Shown here: piece by piece, positions 9,592 through 19,649 of the stretch
Layout of the letters: each line of letters begins with the position of its first letter
How positions within the stretch are numbered: position 1 is the first letter of the stretch
NCBI GenBank assembly: GCA_021800255.1
Contig: JAJYZC010000012.1
Location: 1 to 57,326 of the forward strand
DNA length: 57,326 bases
Source of the DNA: Acidobacteriota bacterium
GTDB taxonomy: Bacteria; Acidobacteriota; Terriglobia; Terriglobales; Acidobacteriaceae
Direction of reading: 5' to 3'
Translations under genes and position numbers: made by a program
The notes under the pieces: generated by a model
Databases searched by the model: none
What the model was told of the DNA's origin: nothing
What the model saw: the letters and a program-made list of their open reading frames with translations, nothing else

Positions 9592-11586
9592 TTATTGCTT
9601 CCTGAGCACCGCTACGCCCTGTTCGTCCTCAACGATGGCCGCTTCGAGCTTGCGCAAGCCGGCGGCCTTCGAATCAGGAATCTCCACCTGGCGCACGACA
9701 TATTCGCGCTCGTAGTGGAGCACGTTTCCCTTGATTGTGGTTGACGAGCGGTAGCTGGCGAAGCCCACGTCGATATTGACCGGATCGGGAGTATCGATAG
9801 CGGCGTAGCCGGGGGGCAAGGTAATGTCAAAGCTCGTGCGCCAGCGGCCGGGGTAGCCGATCTCGATGGGATAGCTGTACTTGGCGGTCTGGGCCGCATC
9901 GGGCACGGTGCGCGTGTCGCTGCCGAAGACGCGCGGACGCACCAGGATCAGCGGGCCGGCATTGTGAGCGTAATTGGCGGCGCCCAGGTGAAGACTGAGG
10001 GTGAGCGGCTGGTTCAGGCTGCTGGCCTGTTGAAAGGCGTAGTCCTTCAGCGTGAGACCGGGAAGATCGGCGCTCAGGGACGTTTCCAACTCCTGACGCA
10101 CATCCTTGGGGGCGGTCTCCCTGAGAAAGTAGCGTTCGCCGGCCGCGGAGTTGCCGGTGTAGACGCTGGTGTCTGAACCGCTGAGCGACCCGTCCGCGGA
10201 GAGAACGAAGGAGCCTGTGCGGTCGATGCCTGCCGAATCCGGCGGAAGCACAGGCATCTCCAGGACCTGGCTGTCGTCGCCGTCGGCCAAATAGCCGTAC
10301 GCTCCCTGCAACTGCCCCCGGATCAGTCCCACGGGCGTTTCCTCGTCGGTGGGATCGAAGATGAGCAGAGTTTTGCCGCTGACGGCCTTCACCCGCGCCA
10401 TCAGCCGCGGATCGTTCTCCCCCTCCGGCATCTCAATGGCGGCAACCATGTGGTTGGCCAACAGCGAGGGAGCGGCGGGATTGACGACGCCGCGCTGGCT
10501 GTCTACGGAGAGAGAATAGGCGCGGATGCCCACCGCTTTCAGCATGGCGATGAGCAAGGTGGTCTTATCCTTGCAGTCGCCATAGCGGTTGCGGAAGATT
10601 TCGCTTGCGTAATGTGGCTGGAAGCCGCCGATGCCTCTCTCGATGATGAAATAGCGGATGTTTTTCTGGATGTATTGGGTGATCCGGCTCAGCTTGGTGT
10701 AGAAATCGGGCGCACCGGCCACGAGCTGTTGCGCAGCGGCTGTAATCTCCGGTGTGGGATCGGCGCGCCCAGTTTCGAGCTGCTCCTGCCACTCGCCGAT
10801 GGCGCGCCACTGGTTGGCCGCTCCCTGGATGGTGGTGCTGCCCCACATAACATCCATGCGCGCCGCCAAAGCGTCCCAGGGCGGAGTCGCGTGCAGGTTT
10901 TCAAGGTCCAGGGCGGGCATGTTTCTGATCTCCCAGCGAAGATGATCGGGGCCTGCCTCCACCGGCTCTACCGGCGCATGCCGGCTCCAAGATTGGGAAA
11001 AATGGCCGCCGGCAGGAAGAACCAGATCCAGGGATTCGTCCACCACAGGAATAGACTGCTGAATCTGCCAGGTCTCCGAGTTCATATAGGGAGGCAGATG
11101 CCGCTCGGTTTCGCACACTACCACCGAGCCGGGATCGTCGCCGGGTGGATTCAGCGTGCGGACGCGCGCGGTGAATTGCAGGATGGGCGCATCGTAGACG
11201 CCAAGATCACTGAAATCCGTCTTCATGGCCTGCAACTGGCGCCCGCCGGGAGTGATGGTCCAGGAGCGGAATGAATCCAGCTTTTCATCGGTGTCGTACT
11301 CGGCCTCGCAATCCGCGTAGCTCCGCCCCTCCGGCTGGAGGATGCGCACCGCGTAACGCTCCTGCTCGACGGCGTGATTATCGCGGTCCACCGTAATCAC
11401 GTATGCGTCTGAGAGCACGACCGCGGATGCGTTGCCGGCGTGCGGCGGCGTAGGCGTTTGCGCGGCCTCGAGCGCCCATTGCGGCGCATGCTCTTTCGCT
11501 GCGGCCACGGATGCCAGTCCTAAAAACCCAGCGCCCAGCCAGACCGCTGCGCAAAGGAAAGAGGAAGCCGGAGTCCGCATGCGCAT
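9592..11586 (-). CDS. DUF3857 and transglutaminase-like domain protein, secreted
   Basis: 664 residues with a signal peptide (cleavage around 'SVAAAKEH'). An N-terminal DUF3857 beta-domain (about residues 50-230) contains 'YAVRILQPEGRSYAD'. It is followed by a transglutaminase-like domain with 'NRYGDCKDKTTLLIAML', where Cys338 is the expected nucleophile, then 'ANHMVAAIEM' (His) and 'LIFDPTDEE' (Asp). The papain-like triad therefore looks complete, and peptide cross-linking or cleavage in the periplasm is possible. The C-terminal beta-domain is DUF2569/DUF3858-like. Its ATG overlaps the stop of the upstream paralogue by one base (TGATG), so the two are probably translationally coupled and work together. 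Confidence 0.85.
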   Translation of the reverse strand: MRMRTPASSFLCAAVWLGAGFLGLASVAAAKEHAPQWALEAAQTPTPPHAGNASAVVLSDAYVITVDRDNHAVEQERYAVRILQPEGRSYADCEAEYDTDEKLDSFRSWTITPGGRQLQAMKTDFSDLGVYDAPILQFTARVRTLNPPGDDPGSVVVCETERHLPPYMNSETWQIQQSIPVVDESLDLVLPAGGHFSQSWSRHAPVEPVEAGPDHLRWEIRNMPALDLENLHATPPWDALAARMDVMWGSTTIQGAANQWRAIGEWQEQLETGRADPTPEITAAAQQLVAGAPDFYTKLSRITQYIQKNIRYFIIERGIGGFQPHYASEIFRNRYGDCKDKTTLLIAMLKAVGIRAYSLSVDSQRGVVNPAAPSLLANHMVAAIEMPEGENDPRLMARVKAVSGKTLLIFDPTDEETPVGLIRGQLQGAYGYLADGDDSQVLEMPVLPPDSAGIDRTGSFVLSADGSLSGSDTSVYTGNSAAGERYFLRETAPKDVRQELETSLSADLPGLTLKDYAFQQASSLNQPLTLSLHLGAANYAHNAGPLILVRPRVFGSDTRTVPDAAQTAKYSYPIEIGYPGRWRTSFDITLPPGYAAIDTPDPVNIDVGFASYRSSTTIKGNVLHYEREYVVRQVEIPDSKAAGLRKLEAAIVEDEQGVAVLRKQ

Positions 11587-13538
11587 CAGTTACCCTTCGC
11601 CGCCGGCGCTGTTTTGAGCACAATATCCTGCTGGTCGGCAGCGGCAACCTTCTGGTAAAACCCGCGCAGGTCAGGGTATGCGTCCGGCTTGACCTCAGTG
11701 AAGGCGCGAGCCAGAACGCGCGCCACAATGATCTGCCCTGGACTGGATTGGGTCTTGGTAATGTAGATTGCTTGGCCAGGCCAGGAAATGTTGTCATCCC
11801 GCGGCGCGCCTTCCACCGTCATTCCCGCCGGAAGGTGATAGGTCAACTGCTCGGTATTCTGATCGCCGTATTCCATGTCCACAGGCTCCAGCCGCTTCCC
11901 CTGGTTGACAAACGGCTCCTGCTCGCGGGTCTGAAAGAAGAAGGCGGGCAGGATGAGGAGCTTGCCGTTTCTCGTGCCCAACGTTCCCTTCACTTTGACC
12001 ACAGCCATCAGGAGACTGTCCGGCTGGTCCACTCCCAGAAAGTGATCGACGTGCGCCTCCACACCTTTGGGCGCCATCGCCCCTAACTCCCGGTCAAACT
12101 GATTCTTCAATTCGTTGGCATCGGTTTCAAGCGCCCTTTGCCGCCAGTAGAGGGCTTGCTGGCCGGTCATCACGATCTCAAGGGATCCGGTGATCCCTCC
12201 CTGATCGTCCACATACAGGTCGCCCGTGCTCCGCCGGATGTTCGCCCCGAAGACCTGGGTAGGCGTGACGGCCCGGACCGGCCCTTTGGCGGTCTGCCGG
12301 AAACCCACGGCGTCTGAATGCCTCCAACTGACGGTCCCGAAGGGGCACATCTTTTCGCCGGGATCGAGCAGGATTTCCTTTCCTCCCGCGCTTAGAATCA
12401 CCAGCGCCCGGTCGAGCTGGTGAAAAGACATATAGGAGGGATCGAAGACGCCCTCTGCGCGATCCACTACTTTTATCCCGTAGGCCGTCAGCCCCGCGGC
12501 GCGCAGCATGGACAGATAGAGCAGCGCAATATCGTTGCTGGACCCGCTTTTCTGCGTCCAGGTGTCTTGAGCGCGGTTGATATTCTTGAGCTTCAACTGC
12601 CGGCGCTCCGATTCCGTTTTGGTCCGCGAGTAATCGGTGTTGTTCAGCGCCTCGACAGCGGCATAGAGCTTTTGCGCCTTGACCAGATCGCTGTCAGAGG
12701 GCGAAACCAGTCCCTTCACCGCCGTGCGGATGGTCTTGGTCGGCTTCGCAAAACGATCCACGTCTTTGGACCAGCCCGTGGCTTCGGCCTTCCAGAAGTC
12801 GTTCGCGTTGAGGGGGGCGCCGGCCTGCGTGTAATAGAACCACACTTTGTAGAGGAAGCTGTTGATAGGCGGCATCCACGCCTCGTCGGGGATGGACGGA
12901 ATGTCTGTCAGATCTAAGGTAAAAAGGCCGCGCGAGTAGGTCTTGACACTCGCGCCCGGCGGCAGATGGGGCCACCACGCCAGATTCAGCAAACCGGTGG
13001 GTGCGAACTGGAAATGGGCCTTACGGACAAAGTACTTTTGTTGCACCTGCCACTCCGGGGCCAAGTGCCAGTTGTACTGGAGATCGAAGCGCAGTTGGAA
13101 TGCATACTGCAAAATGCTGCCCACCGTCACGCTGGGCAGAGTGAAAACCTTACGTTCAATCTGCGCGCGTCCAACCTTGACAACCAGCAGATTCTCCGGT
13201 TTGACGTTCAGCGGAACCACGGTTCCATCCGGATGGATGGTTCGTCCGCTGATGCTGCCGATGGAGAACTCGCCTCCCAGATAGGGAAGCTGCACCGTGG
13301 CCGCATCCCTGCCTTTTTCGGTAAACACTTTGATCTCCGCGTAGTAGTTCTGGCTGTGCGCCGCGTCGTCGTCGATCTCCTGGTAATAGAGGTACTCCGC
13401 GTCCGCCCCAGGGGCGCTGGGGTCGGAGGTCATCTTTAACTCCGCCTGGGTGGGCGGCTGGAATTCAACCTGTGCAAAGACCGGCGTCGCGCTGAGCAAG
13501 CAGAGCGCCGCGCGGCAGAAGACGATACGAAGCCGCAT
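11586..13538 (-). CDS. DUF3857 domain protein with degenerate transglutaminase site, secreted
   Basis: 650 residues with a clear signal peptide ending near 'PVFAQVE'. The order is as in its neighbour: DUF3857 (about residues 45-250), transglutaminase-like core, C-terminal beta-domain. In the core, the usual G-D-C-K-D is replaced by 'SGSSNDIALLYLSMLRAAG', so Ser334 stands where the catalytic Cys is expected. This copy may be non-catalytic, binding the same substrate or the partner protein. It is first in the two-gene unit, and its stop codon overlaps the ATG of the next gene. No function is established for such pairs. Confidence 0.82.
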   Translation of the reverse strand: MRLRIVFCRAALCLLSATPVFAQVEFQPPTQAELKMTSDPSAPGADAEYLYYQEIDDDAAHSQNYYAEIKVFTEKGRDAATVQLPYLGGEFSIGSISGRTIHPDGTVVPLNVKPENLLVVKVGRAQIERKVFTLPSVTVGSILQYAFQLRFDLQYNWHLAPEWQVQQKYFVRKAHFQFAPTGLLNLAWWPHLPPGASVKTYSRGLFTLDLTDIPSIPDEAWMPPINSFLYKVWFYYTQAGAPLNANDFWKAEATGWSKDVDRFAKPTKTIRTAVKGLVSPSDSDLVKAQKLYAAVEALNNTDYSRTKTESERRQLKLKNINRAQDTWTQKSGSSNDIALLYLSMLRAAGLTAYGIKVVDRAEGVFDPSYMSFHQLDRALVILSAGGKEILLDPGEKMCPFGTVSWRHSDAVGFRQTAKGPVRAVTPTQVFGANIRRSTGDLYVDDQGGITGSLEIVMTGQQALYWRQRALETDANELKNQFDRELGAMAPKGVEAHVDHFLGVDQPDSLLMAVVKVKGTLGTRNGKLLILPAFFFQTREQEPFVNQGKRLEPVDMEYGDQNTEQLTYHLPAGMTVEGAPRDDNISWPGQAIYITKTQSSPGQIIVARVLARAFTEVKPDAYPDLRGFYQKVAAADQQDIVLKTAPAAKGN

Positions 13539-13712
13539 GGGAATACCCTCTAAAAGTGAACGGGCAAGTGTAGCATGGAGATGAAAAGTTGATCTACAGT
13601 TTTTTCGCGCCGCTGCCCCGCGGCGTCAACGATCGGAAATCTGCGCCGGCGAATCCGCCACGCCGTACCATCGAGGGCGAGCGATCCGATAGGGGGCTTC
13701 AAACGGCCTTCG

Positions 13713-14834
13713 TCATAGCACGGGGCCAGCCATCTTGCACTGGTTGCGCCCAGCGGCTTTGGCCGCATAGAGGGCGATGTCCGCCTCGTGCAGCATCCGT
13801 TCCAGCATCCGGCTTCCCAGGCCATCGACGGCCAGCACACCGAAACTGATGGTCAGCGAAACCGGGCCGCGGGCGGTAACCATGGGCGTGGCTGAGATCG
13901 TCTTGCGCAACTGGTCGGCCCGAACCAGCGCATCCGGCCCTGCGCAATTAGGCAGGATGACGAGGAACTCCTCGCCGCCGTAACGGCCCACCAGATCGTA
14001 GGGACGCACCGTGTGCGTAAGCCGACGGGCGGTTTCGCACAGCACCTCGTCGCCCACCTGGTGGCCGTAGGTGTCGTTCACATCCTTGAAGTGATCCAGG
14101 TCGCCGAGCAGCACAGCCGTCTGGCTGCACATGCGCGCACCGCGCGCAAACTCGCGCTCCAGCATTTCCACGATTGCGCCCCGGTTCAGCAGCCCCGTCA
14201 GGCTGTCGTGCGTGGCCTTGAACTCCAGTTCTTTCTGTGCCTTGCCGAGCTCGGTTTCCAAATTCTTGCGCGCGGTAATATCGCGCCCGATTCCAATCAC
14301 GCCAAGGATGCGGCCGTCGGCGCCGGTGAACGGAACCTTAGTGGTCAAAATCCAGCGCGTCTGTTCGCCAGTTTCCTTCAGGTGTTCGTCCTGGCTCACC
14401 AGGGGCTGCCCGGTGCGAATGACCTTTTGCTCGTCGTCGAAGAAGCCTTGAGCCAGTTCCCGCGGATAGAAGTCGAAGTCCGTTTTTCCCAGCAAATCCT
14501 GGCTACTGGCGGCGCCCATCGCGAAGGCCGTGGCCTGGTTGGCCAGTAGAAAACGGCTCTGCGTATCTTTCACATAGATCAAGTCCGGCAGGTTGGCCAC
14601 CACGGCGTGCAGCATCTCCGCCTCTTCCGCCTGTCGCTCGCAATCCTTGTGCCGTGCCGGTCTCCGCAGCCATCTTCCCGGCAAGGCGCCGGCGAGGCGG
14701 GACAGGAGCGCGGATGCTGTACGGCGCACACCAGAGCGGTGCAGCAGGGAAGTCTGGGAAGCGGCTTGCAGGTGAGGAAACGGTTCCCACGGAACGGCTC
14801 CCATCCTCAACCCAAGTTGCGCCACGTTCTTCAC
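13713..14834 (-). CDS. Diguanylate cyclase with PAS sensor domain
   Basis: 373 residues. A basic N-terminal 65 residues without a clear membrane segment is followed by a PAS domain (about residues 75-190, 'NLPDLIYVKDTQSRFLLAN' to 'VIGIGRDITARK') and a GGDEF domain (about 205-370). The active-site motif is GGEEF at 286-290. An RxxD inhibitory site (RPYD, 277-280) lies five residues before it, so product inhibition by cyclic di-GMP is expected. 'DHFKDVNDTYGHQVGD' carries the metal-binding Asp. The signal sensed is unknown. It is monocistronic, about 170 bp from the DUF3857 gene. Confidence 0.92.
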   Translation of the reverse strand: MKNVAQLGLRMGAVPWEPFPHLQAASQTSLLHRSGVRRTASALLSRLAGALPGRWLRRPARHKDCERQAEEAEMLHAVVANLPDLIYVKDTQSRFLLANQATAFAMGAASSQDLLGKTDFDFYPRELAQGFFDDEQKVIRTGQPLVSQDEHLKETGEQTRWILTTKVPFTGADGRILGVIGIGRDITARKNLETELGKAQKELEFKATHDSLTGLLNRGAIVEMLEREFARGARMCSQTAVLLGDLDHFKDVNDTYGHQVGDEVLCETARRLTHTVRPYDLVGRYGGEEFLVILPNCAGPDALVRADQLRKTISATPMVTARGPVSLTISFGVLAVDGLGSRMLERMLHEADIALYAAKAAGRNQCKMAGPVL

Positions 14835-15161
14835 TCTTCAGACCCCAGGTTCCCATTCAGCGGCGTCCGCAGCGAGCGTGGAAATAGCGACCGCGCCAAG
14901 CGCCGGATTCGCCCCCGTACAGCTTCCTGATACCCTTTTTCCTTTCTACCGCGAAAGCTGCGTGAAGTACAGCAGAAATTTGCGCAGGAACCTGGTCTGG
15001 TTATAGGAATTTGCACGCCAAGGACGCGCTGCGTGGATCAGGAGACCCGGCACAACAGCCGGTTTGGAGACCGGCGCTAGACTTCGGCGATTGAAAACCG
15101 CAGCCAAAGCTTCATTGCCCGCTTCCGCGTCTTGCCGCGTGACGGCTGGTGAGCAGTCCGT
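14835..15161. other. Intergenic region, no gene seen
   Basis: Between the start of the diguanylate cyclase and the end of the radical SAM gene, both on the minus strand. I see no coding, repeat or clear promoter signal that I can defend. Confidence 0.4.
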
Positions 15162-16211
15162 CTAATCCATGGAAATCTGCACGAGTTCCGGAGCTGTTTG
15201 CGGCGTTGGCTGCTCGCGTTGGCGCCAGGCGGGCAGGGCGGCGCGCTGGAGGCGAGCCATCACGTTGCCGATCCACATGGAGCCGTGCAGTATGTGCTTG
15301 GCTTTGAGCGGGCCGGCGAGGCGCATTTCGTTGATCCAATGGGCGGCGGCGCTGGCCGAGCAGCCGCATTGGGAACAGTCGGGATCGCCGCCAAAGACGC
15401 AGGGCTCGACGCGGGTGGCAAGATCGGCGGAGTAGTTTTTGGAGAGGCGCGAGAAGGTGCAATGGCGCGGGGAAGCGGGCGGATGGAGCAGGGCTTGCGC
15501 GTAGCCTGCGCCCGTGAGCAGCTTGGGATAGAGCGCGCGCAGGCGGGGCAACTCGCTGGTTACCTGGCGGCGCTGCGCGGCGGTGAGGCGTTCGGCGCTC
15601 TGCTCGCCGCGCTGCGGCGAGTAGAGGCTGACCCAGATGTTGCTCACCTCGGGGCGAGCGCTCCAAAAGCGCACGTACTCCTCCAGATAGCCGGCGCGCG
15701 CGAGCATCTGCGCGGTGATGGTCCAATGGACGTTGACGCGGCGGCCGGCGATGTTGGCCAGGATGCGCTCGTAAGTAGCGGGATGGCGGCGCACGTTGTG
15801 GTGCTCAGGCAGCCCGTCGATGGAGATGGCCGCGGTAAAGCTGGGCAGGCTCATCCATTCCATGGGAATGGGGATGATGCCGCTGGTGACGACCATGGCG
15901 TGGATGCCGCGGGCGGTGATCTGGGGCAAAATGCGGCTCAATTCACGATGGCGCAGCATGGGTTCGCCGCCCACCAGCGTCACGTGCAGGGGCTTGTGGA
16001 GGTGAACCAGGTCCAGCACGCCGCTGACCAGTGCTTCGCCGCGCTTGTCGCTGAGATCGCGCAGCGTTACTTCGCCGCCCAGGTGATCTTGGCCGTATGC
16101 GTAGCAGCCGGGGCAGTGCAGCGGGCACTCGCGGGTGATTTCAATCGAGAGCATTGGAGTATAGCCCGCTAGCACCTTACCCCAGGACTTGAGAACATCG
16201 GTGGTCCGCAA
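15162..16211 (-). CDS. Radical SAM protein with C-terminal cysteine cluster
   Basis: 349 residues. The [4Fe-4S]-SAM motif CxxxCxxC is in 'ECPLHCPGCYAYG' (Cys29, Cys33, Cys36). The 'LVGGEPMLR' GGE motif that contacts SAM and 'ISIDGLPEHHNVRR' follow. Further cysteines (251, 271, 279, 282, 284; 'EPCVFGGDPDCSQCGC') suggest an auxiliary Fe-S cluster as in SPASM-type enzymes. The family performs radical chemistry on peptides, cofactors or lipids, and I cannot assign the substrate. No short precursor peptide gene is seen beside it. It stands alone on its strand between the diguanylate cyclase and TauE-type genes. Confidence 0.85.
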   Translation of the reverse strand: MRTTDVLKSWGKVLAGYTPMLSIEITRECPLHCPGCYAYGQDHLGGEVTLRDLSDKRGEALVSGVLDLVHLHKPLHVTLVGGEPMLRHRELSRILPQITARGIHAMVVTSGIIPIPMEWMSLPSFTAAISIDGLPEHHNVRRHPATYERILANIAGRRVNVHWTITAQMLARAGYLEEYVRFWSARPEVSNIWVSLYSPQRGEQSAERLTAAQRRQVTSELPRLRALYPKLLTGAGYAQALLHPPASPRHCTFSRLSKNYSADLATRVEPCVFGGDPDCSQCGCSASAAAHWINEMRLAGPLKAKHILHGSMWIGNVMARLQRAALPAWRQREQPTPQTAPELVQISMD

Positions 16212-16441
16212 TCTTCACTCCATGGGAACCCTGCAAAAAACCGGGAACAATGCGCCCTCTCTTGCCTTCGCACGGCTGGCTTTTCCGGCCAAGTGCAGCT
16301 CCGGAGTGGGCGCAGATTACTTTTCCCGGCTTTGCGATGGGAAGATCGGCTTACATACGTGCTTACACACATTTTAGATGCGCGGCCAGGAAAAAGGACA
16401 CTCCCGCGAGCCTCCGGCGGGGAACCCATTCGGGGTATTCC

Positions 16442-17257
16442 TTATGGATTGGTCCAGAAGAACCAGCCGGCCATGGAAAGACCGATGAGGACCACGATGG
16501 TGCGCAATATAGGCTGAGAAACGCGGTGCGCCTGGCTGGCCGAGGCGTAGCCCCCAATGGCGCAGGCCAGCATGGCCAGCAATCCGTAGCGCCATATCAC
16601 CTGCCCGTCCACCACGAAGATGAGGAAGGCGATGCCGTTCGCAGCCAAATTAGCCAGCACCTTGAGGGCGTTGATGGTGTGGATGTCCTGATAGCCGAAG
16701 AGCGCCAGCAGAGTCATCATCAGAAAGCCGGCGCCGGCGCCGAAGTAGCCCATGTAAAACGCAACTGCCAGAGTGGCGAAGAAGAGCGGCAGGCGGCGCG
16801 GCGCATGGATGCGGCCGGCCATCGCCTCCTGACGCCGCGTCTGGTTCAGGCGTTCGAGACCGCGCGAAACCGGGCCGCTGACGGCGAAAATAGATGAGGC
16901 TCCGAGCAGCAGCCACGGCACCAAGTGCAAAAAGGTCGTCTGCGGAGTGTTCAGCAGGATTACGGCTCCCGTGGTGCCGCCCAGCAGGCCGGCCAGGCCC
17001 ATGGGCCAGGCGATGCGAAAGTTCTTGCGCACATCGTCGCGGTAGGCCGCAATGGAGGTGAGCTGACCGGGCCAGATAGCTATCGTGTTCGTGGCGTTGG
17101 CCTGTACGGGCAGGATTTTCATGCTCAGCAGGGCGGGAAACGACAAAAAGGATCCGCCCCCGGCCACGGCGTTCAACGCCCCGGCCAGAAAAGCCGCGAC
17201 AATGAGCCAGACCCCGCGCCAGTCCACGAAAACAGGCAGGCCGGAAAAGTGGATCAT
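16442..17257 (-). CDS. Sulfite exporter TauE/SafE family membrane protein
   Basis: 271 residues with about seven to eight hydrophobic helices in two halves. The TauE/SafE pattern is visible: 'AGALNAVAGGGSFLSFPALL' with the N-A-x-A-G-G-G-S signature near residues 27-45, and the second-half repeat 'GYFGAGAGFLMMTLLALFG'. Family members export sulfite, sulfoacetate or related anions, or are of unknown specificity. No sulfur-metabolism gene adjoins it, so the substrate is open. An AGGAA lies just before the ATG at 17257. It is divergent from the S9 peptidase. Confidence 0.88.
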   Translation of the reverse strand: MIHFSGLPVFVDWRGVWLIVAAFLAGALNAVAGGGSFLSFPALLSMKILPVQANATNTIAIWPGQLTSIAAYRDDVRKNFRIAWPMGLAGLLGGTTGAVILLNTPQTTFLHLVPWLLLGASSIFAVSGPVSRGLERLNQTRRQEAMAGRIHAPRRLPLFFATLAVAFYMGYFGAGAGFLMMTLLALFGYQDIHTINALKVLANLAANGIAFLIFVVDGQVIWRYGLLAMLACAIGGYASASQAHRVSQPILRTIVVLIGLSMAGWFFWTNP

Positions 17258-17459
17258 TTGGTTCCTAGAGAAAGATTTGGATCAACCGGCTCTTCTATTG
17301 TAAAGGCGCGGCGCGCGGGCCGGCCCGAGATGCGATTGGCTGGAACCGCGTTTCTTGAAATTCGATGGAGCCCTCCGCCTGCGCGCGCCCGCGGTGTGCA
17401 GCGTTTGCAGAGCCATGGCTGGCCGGGGCCGGGCCTTGTGCTCTGATAGCATCTCTCCT

Positions 17460-19649
17460 ATGAGTTGGTATTCACGCTGCGCGCTGGTTGGCGCCGCATC
17501 CCTGGCATGCGTGGCGTTGCTTTTCTGTCCGGTCTTTGGCTATTCCGAGCCCCAAAATCAGGTCTCGCATCAGGCCGCAACTCCGGCCGCGGCTCACATC
17601 GCAGAGGTGCTGCGCAGCCTCAACCGGGGACGGTTTCTCGGCCAGGTTGCCATCTCTCCCGACGGCAAGCGGTTGGCATGGATCGAAGGGTCGCATGGAG
17701 AAGCGGAGATTCTGACGGCCCCGCTGAACCGCCTGAGCGAGAGCCGGCCGGTGACTGCTGCTCAGGAGCGGGGCGAGCCATGCGAGGAGGGCCAGATTGC
17801 GTGGTCGCCGGATTCCCAGGCGTTGGCATTTTTGTCCGACTGCGCGGATCCTGGCGGTCAGGAAGACCTGTACCTTTCGCGGCTCGACGGCACTCCCGCG
17901 CGCCGCCTTACAGAACTGAACGGGTACGTGCACGATCCGGCGTTTTCGCCCGGCGGAACCCGCGTGGCATTTCTCTATGTGGAGGGCGTGAAACGTCCCG
18001 CCGGCGCGCTGGCCGCACAGAGGCCGCCTTCCGGCGTCATCGGCAAAACCGACCTTGAGGTACAGCGCGTGGCCGCGGTGGGGGTGAACGCGGCCCAGCC
18101 GCAGCCGCCCACTTTTCTTACGCCTGCGTATTTGCACGTCTACGAGTTCGACTGGTCGCCGGACTCGAAATCGCTGGCTTACATCGCCGCCAGACCGCCC
18201 GGCGAGAATAATTGGTGGATTGCCAAGCTCTACACGCAGCGTGTGGTTAACCCGCCTGAGCCAGCCGGGGAAGATGGGGCTTGTTCCGCTTGGGCGCAAG
18301 GCGATTGTTTTTCTCCCCACGCCATTCTCGACCCCAGCGCCATCTCCGGCCCGCTGCACGGATTGCAGATCGCCGTGCCGCGCTGGTCGCCGGACGGGAA
18401 AGAGATTGCCTTCATCGGCGGATTGATGAGCGACCAGGGAGTGACCGGCGGCGACGTGTGGATCGTTCCCGCTGGAGGCGGACGGCCGCACGATCTCACG
18501 CCGCAACGGCGATCCACGCCGGCGTGGATCACGTGGGATGGCAACCGGCATCTTTATGTGGATGAGATCGCCGGCGGCGATTGCCGGCTATTCCGGCTGG
18601 CGCTCGGCGGCAATCCCGCCGGGCCCGATGTTTCCGCCACCCCCGGCGGCACGGTATTCAGCTTTCCCGGTGCGGTGGGCGATGGACGTTTAGAGCTCAG
18701 CCTTTCCAGTACGGCGGGTCGCTCGCTTTTTGTGTTTACGGCCAGCACCCTCGACCGCCCGCCGGAGATCTACGCCGCACGGCCGGGCGCGAAAATTACA
18801 GCCGGCGCGGCGGGCGCATCCGCCGGCTTGATCCAGCTCACCCATATCAACCGCGGAGTTGTGCCAGCGTGGGGCAAATCCGTCTCGGTTAGCTGGAAAA
18901 ATGAGGGCTTCAACGTGCAGGGCTGGCTGACGCTGCCCAAAGGCTACAATCCATCTCACCAGTATCCGCTCATCGTCGAGGTTCATGGCGGGCCGGCCGC
19001 AGCGGTGATTCCGTACTGGGGCGCGGGCGGCAGCCTGAGTCCCTCGGCATTCTCGGCGCTGGGCTATTTCGTGCTGCAGCCCAATCCGCGCGGCAGCTAC
19101 GGGCAGGGCGAGGCGTTTACCCAGGCCAACCGCAAGGACTTCGGCTACGGCGACCTGCGCGATATTCTGGCGGGCGTGGACGCCGTGGAGGCAAAATATC
19201 CTATCGATCCCCGCCGTGTGGGCCTGACCGGCTGGAGCTACGGCGGATTCATGACCATGTTCGCCGTCACCCAAACCCAGCGCTTCAAGGCCGCTGTAGC
19301 CGGCGCCGGCATCTCCGATTGGCTCAGCTACTACGGTGAAAACTCCATCGATCAGTGGATGATTCCGTACTTCGGCGCCCCGGTCTACGACGATCCTGCG
19401 ATCTACGCCAAAAGCTCGGCGATCAATTTCATCAAGCGGGCGCACACGCCCACGCTCGTGGTGGTGGGCAGCCGGGACGGAGAATGCCCGGCGCCGCAGT
19501 CGTTTGAGTTCTGGCATGCGTTGCGGGACCTGCACGTGCCGACCGAGCTGGTTGTCTACGCTCACGAGGGCCACGGCTTCGTCAGTGCCGCGGACAACCG
19601 CGACGTTTTGGAACGCGCCGCCGAATGGTTTGCCCATTACATGCCGTGA
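17460..19649 (+). CDS. S9 family serine peptidase (prolyl oligopeptidase/dipeptidyl aminopeptidase type), secreted
   Basis: 729 residues with an N-terminal signal segment (about residues 5-30). A beta-propeller made of WD40-like PD40 repeats ('AISPDGKRLAWI', 'IAWSPDSQALAF', 'FDWSPDSKSLAY', 'PRWSPDGKEIAF') fills residues 60-480. The C-terminal alpha/beta-hydrolase carries the triad Ser593 in 'GWSYGGF', Asp673 in 'GSRDGEC' and His705 in 'HEGHGF'. 'VEVHGGPAAAVIPYWG' supplies the oxyanion region. It likely cleaves short peptides in the periplasm. The frame is open to 17355, but the ATG at 17460 puts the signal peptide at the N-terminus. No strong ribosome site is visible. Confidence 0.93.
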   Translation: MSWYSRCALVGAASLACVALLFCPVFGYSEPQNQVSHQAATPAAAHIAEVLRSLNRGRFLGQVAISPDGKRLAWIEGSHGEAEILTAPLNRLSESRPVTAAQERGEPCEEGQIAWSPDSQALAFLSDCADPGGQEDLYLSRLDGTPARRLTELNGYVHDPAFSPGGTRVAFLYVEGVKRPAGALAAQRPPSGVIGKTDLEVQRVAAVGVNAAQPQPPTFLTPAYLHVYEFDWSPDSKSLAYIAARPPGENNWWIAKLYTQRVVNPPEPAGEDGACSAWAQGDCFSPHAILDPSAISGPLHGLQIAVPRWSPDGKEIAFIGGLMSDQGVTGGDVWIVPAGGGRPHDLTPQRRSTPAWITWDGNRHLYVDEIAGGDCRLFRLALGGNPAGPDVSATPGGTVFSFPGAVGDGRLELSLSSTAGRSLFVFTASTLDRPPEIYAARPGAKITAGAAGASAGLIQLTHINRGVVPAWGKSVSVSWKNEGFNVQGWLTLPKGYNPSHQYPLIVEVHGGPAAAVIPYWGAGGSLSPSAFSALGYFVLQPNPRGSYGQGEAFTQANRKDFGYGDLRDILAGVDAVEAKYPIDPRRVGLTGWSYGGFMTMFAVTQTQRFKAAVAGAGISDWLSYYGENSIDQWMIPYFGAPVYDDPAIYAKSSAINFIKRAHTPTLVVVGSRDGECPAPQSFEFWHALRDLHVPTELVVYAHEGHGFVSAADNRDVLERAAEWFAHYMP

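Noticed and set aside
13600..13640. GC-rich hairpin next to a T-run near the end of the diguanylate cyclase gene
   Set aside because: The T-run precedes the hairpin on the plus strand and becomes an A-run after it on the minus strand, so it cannot be an intrinsic terminator for either gene.
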